Source of the DNA: Kitasatospora sp. SolWspMP-SS2h
GTDB lineage: Bacteria > Actinomycetota > Actinomycetes > Streptomycetales > Streptomycetaceae
Direction: 5' to 3'
DNA length: 64,000 nucleotides
NCBI RefSeq assembly: GCF_003259315.1
Contig: NZ_QLLT01000027.1
Coordinates: forward strand, 24,301-88,300
Below, piece by piece: positions 16,057 to 25,895 of the stretch. Each line of letters begins with the position of its first letter. The first letter of the stretch is position 1. The notes beneath the pieces were generated by a model, which worked only from the letters and a program-made list of their open reading frames with translations, had not been told where the DNA came from and searched no databases. Position numbers and translations under genes: made by a program.

Positions 16057-17469
16057 TCAGTACGCGCGGGCGACCAGGGCGAGGTTGCCGGGCTGGTCGT
16101 CGGCGGCCGGCACGGAGCCGTCCTCGGCGATCAGGCAGCGCACCGAAACACCCTGCTCGGCCAACTTGGCCTCGCCCTCGGGGCCGAGGTCGGCCCAGGA
16201 GATCCGGCCCCAGCCGGTGGTGGCGGCCTCGGCGGCCTCCTCGATGGTCTTGACGTCCACGGTGCGGGCCTCGCGGCGCTCGCGGGACTCGCGCAGCAGC
16301 TGCGCCTGGTCCTCCTCCAGGATGCCGGGGACGATCGCGGCCAGGGAGTCGACCGTGACCGGCTCCTTGCCGCCGGCGATCCGGCGCACCAGCATCGCGG
16401 TGCCGGCCTCCAGGTCGCGCGGGCCGACCTCGATCCGCAGCGGGACGCCCTTGAGCTCCCAGTCGACGGCGCGGCGGCCGAACGGGGTGTCGGTGCGGTC
16501 GTCGACGACCACCCGCACGCCCGCCGTCTCCAGCGCGGCGCCGATCTCGCGGACCTTCGCCAGCACCGCGTCGTCGCCCTTGATGGCCAGCACCACGGCC
16601 TGCACGGCGGCCAGCCGCGGCGGGACCCGCAGGCCGTTGTCGTCGCCGTGGGACATGATCAGGCCGCCGACCATGCGGGTGGAGACGCCCCAGGAGGTCT
16701 GCCAGACGTGCTCGCGCTCGGCGCCCTGCAGCTGGTAGGTGGTGTTGAACGCCTTGGCGAAGTTCTGGCCCAGCTCGTGGCTGGTGCCCATCTGCAGCGC
16801 CTTGCCGTCGCCCATCATCCCTTCGAGGGTGAGGGTGTTGATGGCGCCGGCGAAGCGCTCCCTGGCGGTCTTGCGGCCGAGTACCACGTCGATGCCCAGC
16901 ACGTTGGTCATGAAGTCGCCGTAGACGTCGGTGTGGATCAGCGAGGCGTACGCGCGGGCGTCCTCGTAGGTGGCGTGGGCGGTGTGGCCCTCCTGCCAGA
17001 GGAACTCGGTGGTGCGCAGGAAGACGCGCGGGCGCAGCTCCCAGCGGACCACGTTGGCCCACTGGTTGATCAGCAGGGGCAGGTCGCGGTGGCTCTGCAC
17101 CCACTTGGAGAAGTACTCGTTGATGATGGTCTCGGAGGTGGGCCGGACGACGACCGGCTCCTCCAGCTCCTTGCCGCCGCCGTGGGTGACCACCGCGAGC
17201 TCGGGGGCGAAGCCCTCGACGTGCTCGGCCTCCTTGGTCAGGTAGGACTGCGGGATGAACATCGGGAAGTAGGCGTTCTGGGCGCCCGCCTTCTTGATCC
17301 GCGCGTCCATCTCCTGCTGCATCCGCTCCCACAGGCCGTAGCCGTACGGTCGGATGACCATGGTGCCGCGCACCGGACCGTTGTCGGCCAGCTCGGCCTT
17401 GTTGATGAGGTCCTGGTACCAGCGGGGGAAGTCGTCCGCCTGGGGGGTGAGAACGGGTGCCTTAGCCAT
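16057..17469 (-). CDS. proS: Prolyl-tRNA synthetase, archaeal/eukaryotic type
   Basis: A 470-residue class II synthetase that charges tRNA-Pro. Class II motif 1 region is MQQEMDARIKKAGAQNAYFP, motif 2 is FLRTTEFLWQEGHTAHAT, and the HGD motif is in IMSHGDDNGLRVPP. The bacterial-type editing insert between motifs 2 and 3 is absent, and the protein ends in Tyr (ALVARAY), the hallmark C-terminus of the archaeal/eukaryotic form. The four zinc Cys of that C-terminal domain are not preserved. Canonical streptomycete ProRS is, as I recall, ~567 residues and encoded near nusA/rimP, so this may be a second enzyme. Start ATG 17469. Confidence 0.93.
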   Translation of the reverse strand: MAKAPVLTPQADDFPRWYQDLINKAELADNGPVRGTMVIRPYGYGLWERMQQEMDARIKKAGAQNAYFPMFIPQSYLTKEAEHVEGFAPELAVVTHGGGKELEEPVVVRPTSETIINEYFSKWVQSHRDLPLLINQWANVVRWELRPRVFLRTTEFLWQEGHTAHATYEDARAYASLIHTDVYGDFMTNVLGIDVVLGRKTARERFAGAINTLTLEGMMGDGKALQMGTSHELGQNFAKAFNTTYQLQGAEREHVWQTSWGVSTRMVGGLIMSHGDDNGLRVPPRLAAVQAVVLAIKGDDAVLAKVREIGAALETAGVRVVVDDRTDTPFGRRAVDWELKGVPLRIEVGPRDLEAGTAMLVRRIAGGKEPVTVDSLAAIVPGILEEDQAQLLRESRERREARTVDVKTIEEAAEAATTGWGRISWADLGPEGEAKLAEQGVSVRCLIAEDGSVPAADDQPGNLALVARAY

Positions 17470-17739
17470 GGGCCGAATGGTACGGAAAACCGGGGCCGGA
17501 CCGTGAATCCGTTTCGTCCCGGCCCGAAAGCCCGCCCCCGCACCGCACCGACCCCCGCCCCGCCCGCGCGCCGCACCGGACCGCGCCCGCGCACACCCCG
17601 GGGCGCACACCAACGGCGCACGGATACCTGCTCGCACCCCTCTGGACGGCGGGGGCCGCCCGCTGTTCGCTGGGAGGGGGGCCGGGGGGCCGGGCTGCGG
17701 GGACCGCAGCTGATTCCGAGGATCGAATGGGAGGCCGCG

Positions 17740-18555
17740 ATGGCTTCAGCGCAGGTGACCGGCAGCACCGTGGACCGGGTCCGGACGGACGGCCCGGCGG
17801 GGAGCGGCGGTCGGGCGCGGGACTGGGCGGAGATCCAGGAGCGCATGCTCGTCCCCCTCTACCAGGACGTTTACCGGCGGTTGGAGGTCGGCGCGGCCAC
17901 CAGTCTGCTGGGTGTCGGCTGCCGGTCCGGGCTGGCGCTGCTGCTCGCCGCCGGGCGCGGCGCGCAGGTCGCGGGGGTGGAGGCGGACGGCGGACTGCGG
18001 GAGCTGGCGGCGGCCCGCGGGTTGCAGGTGGTGCCCGGCGGGGGCCCGGCGGCCCTCGCCCGTTCGGCGCACTCCGTCCCCCGCCCGGCGCACTCCCTGG
18101 TGACGGTTTTCGAGCAGCCGCCGGTGCCTGCGCTGGTCGCCTGGTCGGCCGAGCGCACGCTGCCCGGCGGGCAGCTGGTGGTGGCCGCCTGGGGCCGGCC
18201 GGAGCGCTGCGAGAGCGCCGCCGTGCTGGAGGTGGCCCGACGGTACGCCCCGCTCGACGCGCCGGACCCGTTCGCCGCATCCGGCCCGGGCGCCCTGGAG
18301 TCGCTGCTGGCGGCGGCGGGGGCGCGCCCGTCCGGGGGCGGCCGGGCGGCCTGCCCGTTCGCCTACGCGGGTCTGGACTCGGCGGTCCGCGGCCTGCTCT
18401 CCACCGGCCTGTTCGAGCGGGCCGAGGCGGCCGCGGGGACGGCGCTGGTGGTCAAGGAGCTGGAGGAGGCGCTGCGGCCGTACCTGCGCCCGGACGGTTC
18501 GGTGCGGATGGCGAACGAGTTCCGCTGGGCGGTGGGGACGCGGCCCCGCCGCTGA
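17740..18555 (+). CDS. SAM-methyltransferase-like protein
   Basis: A 271-residue protein with a Rossmann methyltransferase outline: LLGVGCRSGLALLLAAGRGA in the place of motif I, AGVEADGGLRELAAARG for motif II, and TLPGGQLVVAAWGRPERC near motif IV-V. Motif I is not the classic ExGxGxG, so activity is uncertain. The ATG has GGAGG five bases upstream. It is one of few plus-strand genes here, divergent from proS and convergent with the ftsH-type gene. Substrate unknown. Confidence 0.7.
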   Translation: MASAQVTGSTVDRVRTDGPAGSGGRARDWAEIQERMLVPLYQDVYRRLEVGAATSLLGVGCRSGLALLLAAGRGAQVAGVEADGGLRELAAARGLQVVPGGGPAALARSAHSVPRPAHSLVTVFEQPPVPALVAWSAERTLPGGQLVVAAWGRPERCESAAVLEVARRYAPLDAPDPFAASGPGALESLLAAAGARPSGGGRAACPFAYAGLDSAVRGLLSTGLFERAEAAAGTALVVKELEEALRPYLRPDGSVRMANEFRWAVGTRPRR

Positions 18556-18573
18556 GCGGCCGGCCCGGAGGAC

Positions 18574-18704
18574 GGCACGGAGGAACGGCACGGAGGGACC
18601 GCGCGAAGGGAACGCGCGAAGGGAACGCGCGAAGGGAACGCGCGAAGGGAACGCGCGAAGGAACGGCACGGAGGAACGGCACGGAGGAACGGCACGGAGG
18701 GAAC
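18574..18704. repeat. 13-bp tandem repeat array between convergent genes
   Basis: About ten contiguous units of 12-14 bases of two related kinds. Kind A is GGCACGGAGGAAC; kind B is GCGCGAAGGGAAC. The order is A, A', five B units (18601-18664, the last one base short), then A, A, A'. The array fills the whole gap between the methyltransferase-like gene and the ftsH-type gene. No coding potential of its own is evident. Confidence 0.85.
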
Positions 18705-18712
18705 GCGCGGGG

Positions 18713-20617
<1,905 letters not shown>

Positions 20618-20703
20618 CCGTCGGACGATACGGACCCCGTGCCCGCCGGACGGCGCGCAACGCCGCGCCCCGCCCCGGTCGGCGCACCGGCCGGCCGGCC
20701 CGG

Positions 20704-21240
20704 TCAGCGCACCGGTGTCGGCCACTCCTCCGCGGTCAGCGCGAAGCGCTCGTGGTCGCGCCAGGCGTCCTGGAGGAACAGCATCCGCGGCGTGAGCCCC
20801 TCGTGCCGGAAGCCCAGCCGGCGGGCCAGCGCGATCGACCGCTCGTTGTCCGGCTGGACGTTGATCTCCAGCCGGTGCAGTCCGAGCCCGCCGCGCTCCG
20901 GCCGCGTGAAGCAGCGCTCCACCACCAGCCGCATGCCCTCCGACATCCGGCCGGTCCCGACGAACGGCTCGTACGAGTCGTAGCCCAGCACCGCGTTGCA
21001 GAACCGCGCCATCACGATGTTGGCCACGTTGCACTTGCCGACCAGGCCGCCGGTCGCGGTGTCGACGATCATGAACGTCCGCAGGCCCGCGCCCTGACGG
21101 CTCAGCAGGTCCGGCATGCCGTCCGGCTCCACCGGGTTCCACCGCCCGATGTGCGCGGCGGAGCGCCGCACCGCCTCGGCGTAGGGGACGACGTCATCGG
21201 GGCGGGGGGCTCGGATCGTCACGCGCATACGGGACATCAT
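20704..21240 (-). CDS. GNAT-family N-acetyltransferase, RimJ-like
   Basis: A 178-residue acetyltransferase. The fold is indicated by TIRAPRPDD at the start, LVGKCNVANI, the acetyl-CoA region YEPFVGTGRMSEGMRLVVERCF, and LHRLEINVQPDNERSIALARRLGF followed by EG, the standard RimJ/RimL-type motif. Its acceptor is unknown. ATG at 21228 is an alternative start; neither has a good ribosome binding site. It lies upstream of the ftsH-type gene, same strand. Confidence 0.85.
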   Translation of the reverse strand: MMSRMRVTIRAPRPDDVVPYAEAVRRSAAHIGRWNPVEPDGMPDLLSRQGAGLRTFMIVDTATGGLVGKCNVANIVMARFCNAVLGYDSYEPFVGTGRMSEGMRLVVERCFTRPERGGLGLHRLEINVQPDNERSIALARRLGFRHEGLTPRMLFLQDAWRDHERFALTAEEWPTPVR

Positions 21241-21284
21241 CGCGCACCCGCGCGCGGAAGCACGGGCACGGGTGGCGGATGCAC

Positions 21285-21336
21285 GGGCGGCACGGACCGG
21301 GGGCGCGGTTCCCCGCGCCCCCGGTCCGTGCCGCCC
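21285..21336. terminator. 24-bp perfect hairpin terminator after ffh
   Basis: Positions 21285-21308 and 21313-21336 are exact reverse complements, giving a 24-bp stem with a TTCC loop. It begins six bases beyond the ffh stop (minus strand) and lies just upstream of the GNAT gene. The stem is almost entirely G/C and lacks a U-tract, the usual streptomycete form; the symmetry allows it to act from either side. Confidence 0.85.
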
Positions 21337-21342
21337 CGCCGC

Positions 21343-22902
21343 CTACAGCAGGTCCTTGAACTCCTTGGGGAGCTGGAAGTCCGCCGGCCCCTGGCCCGGC
21401 TGGACGCCGAACGCGCCGCCGGACTGGGCGCCCTGGCCCGGCCCGAGGGCCTTGCGCTCGGCGGCCGCGGCCTCCTCCTGGGCCCGCTTGAGCGGGTTGC
21501 CGCTCTTGCGCTTGCCCTTGGCGACCGGGGCCTTCTTGCCGGAGCGCTTGCCGCCGCCGCCCATCCCGGGGATGCCCGGCATGCCGGGGATGCCCTTGCC
21601 GGAGGCCATCGCGGACATCATCTTGCGGGCCTCGAAGAACCGCTCGACCAGGCCGGAGACCTCGCCGACCTGGACGCCGGAGCCCTTGGCGATGCGCAGC
21701 CGGCGCGAGCCGTTGATCAGCTTCGGGTCGGCCCGCTCGGCCGGGGTCATCGACTTGATGATCGCGCCGACCCGGTTGACGTCCTTGTCGTCCAGGTTGT
21801 TGATCTGGTCGCGGATCTGGCCCATGCCGGGGAGCATGCCGAGCAGCTTGGAGATCGAGCCCATCTTCTGGACCTGCTCCAGCTGCGACAGGAAGTCGTC
21901 GAGCGTGAAGTCCTTGCCGCCGCCCTGGAGCTTGGCGGCCATCTTCTCGGCCTCGGCCTGGGAGAAGGTCTGCTCGGCCTTCTCGATCAGCGAGAGGACG
22001 TCGCCCATGCCGAGGATGCGCGAGGCCATCCGGTCGGGGTGGAAGGCGTCGAAGTCGTCGACCTTCTCGCCGTTGGAGGCGAACATGATCTGACGGCCGG
22101 TCACGTGGGCGACCGAGAGCGCGGCGCCGCCGCGGGCGTCGCCGTCGAGCTTGGAGAGCACGACGCCGGTGAAGTCCACGCCCTCCAGGAAGGCCTGGGC
22201 GGTGGTGACCGCGTCCTGGCCGACCATGGCGTCGACCACGAACAGGACCTCGTCCGGGTCGATCGCGGCGCGGATGTCGGCGGCCTGCTGCATCAGTTCG
22301 GCGTCGATGCCGAGGCGGCCGGCGGTGTCGACGATGACGACGTCGTACTGCTTCTGCTTGGCGTACTCGACGGAGTCGCGGGCGACCTGCACCGGGTCGC
22401 CGACGCCGTTGCCGGGCTGCGGGCCGTAGAAGGCGACGCCGGCCCGCTCCGCGACGACGCCGAGCTGGGTGACGGCGTTGGGGCGCTGGAGGTCGCAGGC
22501 GACCAGCAGCGGGGTGTGCTTCTGGGTCTTGAGCCAGTGGCCGAGCTTTCCGGCCAGCGTGGTCTTGCCGGCGCCCTGGAGGCCGGCCAGCATGATCACG
22601 GTCGGGCCGGTCTTGGCGTAGCGCAGGCGGCGGGTCTCGCCGCCGAGGATGCTGATCAGCTCCTCGTTGACGATCTTGATGATCTGCTGGGCGGGGTTCA
22701 GCGCGCCGGAGACCTCGGAGCCGAGGGCCCGGTCCTTGACCTGCTTGATGAAGGCGCGGACCACGGGGAGCGCGACGTCCGCCTCCAGCAGGGCGATCCG
22801 GATCTCGCGCGCGGTGGCGTCGATGTCCGCCTCGCTGAGACGGCCCTTGCCCCGGAGGTTCTTGAACGTCGCTGCGAGGCGGTCGGAGAGAGTGTCGAAC
22901 AC
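21343..22902 (-). CDS. ffh: Signal recognition particle GTPase Ffh
   Basis: A 519-residue SRP54 homologue that, with 4.5S RNA, delivers nascent membrane proteins to FtsY. The NG domain has the P-loop GLQGAGKTTLAGKLG, DTAGRLGID and TKLDGDARGGAAL; the M domain follows (SISKLLGMLPGMGQIRDQ...) and the C-terminus is a Gly/Met/Lys-rich tail (PGMPGIPGMGGGGKRSGKKA). The ATG at 22902 is the only sensible start. Its receptor gene ftsY lies 8 kb away in the same direction. Confidence 0.97.
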   Translation of the reverse strand: MFDTLSDRLAATFKNLRGKGRLSEADIDATAREIRIALLEADVALPVVRAFIKQVKDRALGSEVSGALNPAQQIIKIVNEELISILGGETRRLRYAKTGPTVIMLAGLQGAGKTTLAGKLGHWLKTQKHTPLLVACDLQRPNAVTQLGVVAERAGVAFYGPQPGNGVGDPVQVARDSVEYAKQKQYDVVIVDTAGRLGIDAELMQQAADIRAAIDPDEVLFVVDAMVGQDAVTTAQAFLEGVDFTGVVLSKLDGDARGGAALSVAHVTGRQIMFASNGEKVDDFDAFHPDRMASRILGMGDVLSLIEKAEQTFSQAEAEKMAAKLQGGGKDFTLDDFLSQLEQVQKMGSISKLLGMLPGMGQIRDQINNLDDKDVNRVGAIIKSMTPAERADPKLINGSRRLRIAKGSGVQVGEVSGLVERFFEARKMMSAMASGKGIPGMPGIPGMGGGGKRSGKKAPVAKGKRKSGNPLKRAQEEAAAAERKALGPGQGAQSGGAFGVQPGQGPADFQLPKEFKDLL

Positions 22903-23004
22903 GTCGGTCGCGGGTCCCTTGCGGCATCGAGTACGGGTACTGTCGTCGCCCCAAGGGTAGCCGTACCCCCGGCGGGCGGTCTGCGCCCCTGCGCGAACCG
23001 CGGG

Positions 23005-25437
23005 TCAGGGGGTCTCCAGGGCGGCCCTGACCACCCGCGCGACCTCGTGCGCGCGCTCCCGCTCCAGCGGCCGGCCGTCCGGCGAGGTGAGGTAGAAGGC
23101 GTCGACGGCCTCCGCGCCGAGGGTGGAGACGTGCGCGGTGCGCACCCGGACGCCGGCCACGTCCAGCGCCCGGCCGATCCGGTGCAGCAGGCCGGGGGCG
23201 TCGTGCGCGCGGACCTCCAGCACGGTGGCGGACCGCGAGGCGGCGTGCGGGGCGACGGTGACCACCGGCGGCGGGGTGCTGATGCCGCGGCGGCGCGGCG
23301 CGGCGGCGTCGCGTTCGGCGAGCTTGCGGGCGACGTCGAGCGAGCCGTCGAGGGCGCGGCGCAGGTCGGCCCGGAGCCGGGCGGCCTCGGGCAGGTCGCC
23401 GTACTCGGCGGCGACCGTCCAGGACAGCAGCAGGACGGGCCCGGCGCCGACCGGGTCGAGTTCGCGCAGGCCGGCCTTGCGGACGGTGAGGCGGTGCACG
23501 GCGAGCACCCCGGCGACGGTGCCGAGCAGGCCGGGGCGGTCGGGGAGGGCCAGGGTGAGTTCGACGCCCATCGGCTCGGTGCCCTGCTCCCCCGCCGGTT
23601 CGGGGTGGGCGGCCAGGGTGAGCGCGGGCCCGCCGGTGCGGGCGGCCTCGACGGCCAGGCGCTCCTGGTCGGCGGTGACCTCGGGGTCGGCGGCGGGCGG
23701 GCTGGTGTCGCCGGCCAGCCGGGCGGCGGTGCGCTCGACCAGCGCGGTGACCAGCGAGGCGCGCCAGCTCGACCAGGCGGCCGGGCCGGTGGCGGTGGCG
23801 TCGGCCTCGGTGAGGGCGTGCAGCAGTTCCAGGTGGGTCTGGGTGCCGACGGTCTTGGCGATCAGGTCGGCGGTGGCGGGGTCGTCGGGGTCGCGGCGGG
23901 TGGCGGTGTCGACCAGCGTGAGGTGGTGGCGCACCAGCAGCGCGAGGGTGTCGGTGTCCTGCCGGTCGAAGCCCATCCGGACGGCGACGTCGCGGACGAT
24001 CACCTCGCCGGCCTCGGAGTGGTCGCCGGGCCAGCCCTTGCCGAGATCGTGCAGCAGGGCGGCGACCAGCAGCAGGTCGGGGCGGGCGGTGCGGCGGGTC
24101 ATCGCGGCGGCCCGGACGGCGGTCTCGATCAGGTGCCGGTCGACGGTCCAGCGGTGCACGGCGTTGCGCTGCGGGCGGCAGCGGACCCGCTCCCAGTCCG
24201 GCAGCATCCGGCTGATCAGCCCCTCGGCCTCCAGCGCCTCCCAGACCGGCAGGCAGGCCTCGCCCGCGCCGAGCAGGGTGACCAGCTGGGCGCGGGCCTC
24301 GTCGGGCCAGGGCACCGGCAGCGGCCCGGTCTCGGCGGCCAGTCGGCGGACGGTGGCGTAGCCGACGGTGAGCCCGGCCTGGGCGGCCGCGGCGGCGGCC
24401 CGCAGCGGCAGCACCGGGTCGGCGGCGGGCCGGGCGGCGTGGGCCAGCACCGCCTCGCCGTCCTGTTCGACCACGCCCTCGGCGAGCGGGCGGCGCTCGG
24501 GCGCGTCGGGGCCGACCGGGGCCCGCCGGGCGCCGTTGAACGGGAAGCCGAACCGGGCGGCGCGGCGGGCCGGGCGGCGGCGCTCGGCCAGCACCCGGTC
24601 GACCGAGCGCCAGGTGACGTCGGAGGCGTACGCGACGGTGCGGGCCGCCTGGTAGACCTGCCGCAGCAGGGTGTCGGCGTCGAGCACGCCGAGTCGTTCG
24701 GCGACCTGGTCCTGGTCCTGGAGGGAGAGCCGTTCGGTGGCCCGCCCGGTGGTCAGGTGCAGCGCGTCGCGGACGTCGGCCAGGGTGCGGGCGGCGGCGT
24801 CCAGGCCGTCGCGGGGGGCGTCGGCGAGCCAGGTCGCGGCGACCGCGTTCAGCGCGACCAGGTCGCGCAGGCCGCCGCGGGCCTCCTTGAGGTCGGGTTC
24901 GAGCAGGAAGGACAGCTCGCCGTGGCGCTCGGCCCGGGCCCGGCCGAGCTCCTGGAGCTCGGGGAGCCGTTCGGGGGCGGCGGCGCGCCAGTCGGCCAGG
25001 ACGGCGGAGCGCAGGTCGGCGGTGAGCTGCGGGTCGCCGGCCAGGTGGCGGGCGTCGAGCAGGCCGAGCTGGGCCTTGAGGTCCTCGGCGGCGACCTTGC
25101 GGGCCTCGCCGGGGGTGCGGACGGCGTGGTCGAGGGCGACACCGCTGTCCCAGACCGGGTACCAGATCCGTTCGGCCAGGTCGGCGGCGAGCGGGCCCTC
25201 GTGCAGCAGCAGCAGGTCCAGGTCGCTGCGCGGGGAGAGTTCGGCCCGGCCGTAGCCGCCGACGGCGACCAGCGCGGTGCGGGCGGGGGCGCCGGCGGCC
25301 CGGTAGAGGGCGGCCAGCCAGTCGTCGGTGAGCCGGGCCAGGGCGGCGCGCCGGCGCGGGCCGGTGGTGTCGGGGTCGGCCAGCAGGCGGGCGCGCTCGG
25401 CGGGGTAGCCGTACTCGGCGGGGTCGGTGCTGCTCAC
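23005..25437 (-). CDS. glnD: PII nucleotidyltransferase GlnD
   Basis: An 810-residue sensor enzyme that modifies GlnK according to nitrogen status; in streptomycetes the modification is reported to be adenylylation rather than uridylylation. The nucleotidyltransferase motif is VGGYGRAELSPRSDLDLLLL; the HD domain has LLHDLGKGWPGDHSEAG; two ACT domains occupy the C-terminal ~200 residues (DRPGLLGTVAGVLAVH, DAPGLLHRIGRALDVAG). GTG start with GGGAG five bases upstream. Last gene of amtB-glnK-glnD. Confidence 0.96.
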   Translation of the reverse strand: MSSTDPAEYGYPAERARLLADPDTTGPRRRAALARLTDDWLAALYRAAGAPARTALVAVGGYGRAELSPRSDLDLLLLHEGPLAADLAERIWYPVWDSGVALDHAVRTPGEARKVAAEDLKAQLGLLDARHLAGDPQLTADLRSAVLADWRAAAPERLPELQELGRARAERHGELSFLLEPDLKEARGGLRDLVALNAVAATWLADAPRDGLDAAARTLADVRDALHLTTGRATERLSLQDQDQVAERLGVLDADTLLRQVYQAARTVAYASDVTWRSVDRVLAERRRPARRAARFGFPFNGARRAPVGPDAPERRPLAEGVVEQDGEAVLAHAARPAADPVLPLRAAAAAAQAGLTVGYATVRRLAAETGPLPVPWPDEARAQLVTLLGAGEACLPVWEALEAEGLISRMLPDWERVRCRPQRNAVHRWTVDRHLIETAVRAAAMTRRTARPDLLLVAALLHDLGKGWPGDHSEAGEVIVRDVAVRMGFDRQDTDTLALLVRHHLTLVDTATRRDPDDPATADLIAKTVGTQTHLELLHALTEADATATGPAAWSSWRASLVTALVERTAARLAGDTSPPAADPEVTADQERLAVEAARTGGPALTLAAHPEPAGEQGTEPMGVELTLALPDRPGLLGTVAGVLAVHRLTVRKAGLRELDPVGAGPVLLLSWTVAAEYGDLPEAARLRADLRRALDGSLDVARKLAERDAAAPRRRGISTPPPVVTVAPHAASRSATVLEVRAHDAPGLLHRIGRALDVAGVRVRTAHVSTLGAEAVDAFYLTSPDGRPLERERAHEVARVVRAALETP

Positions 25438-25475
25438 GTCTGCTCCCGGTGCGTGCGGGTGCCGGATACGCCTTC

Positions 25476-25504
25476 GGCGGACCTGCCACGGGGGCAGGTC
25501 CGCC
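25476..25504 (-). terminator. 12-bp perfect hairpin between glnK and glnD
   Basis: GGCGGACCTGCC (25476-25487) and GGCAGGTCCGCC (25493-25504) form a perfect 12-bp stem with the loop ACGGG, about 50 bases after the glnK stop. No U-tract is present. It could be a partial terminator or an RNA stabiliser that lets glnK be expressed at a higher level than glnD. Confidence 0.65.
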
Positions 25505-25556
25505 AGGAGGGTTTCAGCGGTGGATCAGGGTGGATCGGAGGACGGGCGGGCGGGGG

Positions 25557-25895
25557 TCAGAGGGCGTCGGGGCCTCGTTCGCCGGTGCGGACCCGGACGG
25601 TGGTCTCGACCGGGACCGACCAGACCTTGCCGTCGCCGATCTTCCCGGTGCGGGCGGCCTTGACGACCACGTCGACCAGCTGCTCGGCGTCCTCGTCCTC
25701 GACCAGTATCTCGATCCGGACCTTCGGGACCAGGTCGACGGTGTACTCGGCGCCGCGGTAGACCTCGGTGTGGCCGCGCTGCCGGCCGTACCCGCTGGCC
25801 TCGGTGACGGTCAGGCCGTGCACCCCGAAGGCCTGCAGGGCGTCCTTGACCTCGTCCAGGCGGTGCGGCTTGATGACGGCGGTGATGAGCTTCAT
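25557..25895 (-). CDS. glnK: Nitrogen regulatory protein PII (GlnK)
   Basis: A 112-residue PII trimer subunit that senses ATP/ADP and 2-oxoglutarate and blocks AmtB. The signature MKLITAVIKPHRLDEVKDAL and the T-loop GAEYTVDLVPK with the modifiable Tyr are present; the C-terminal signature is KIGDGKVWSVPVE. Start ATG overlaps the amtB stop in ATGA, so translation is coupled. Confidence 0.97.
   Translation of the reverse strand: MKLITAVIKPHRLDEVKDALQAFGVHGLTVTEASGYGRQRGHTEVYRGAEYTVDLVPKVRIEILVEDEDAEQLVDVVVKAARTGKIGDGKVWSVPVETTVRVRTGERGPDAL

Noticed and set aside
22920..25800. Very long plus-strand frame through glnD/ffh
   Set aside because: Shadow of glnD and ffh on the other strand; product is Gly/Ala/Arg-rich without domains.
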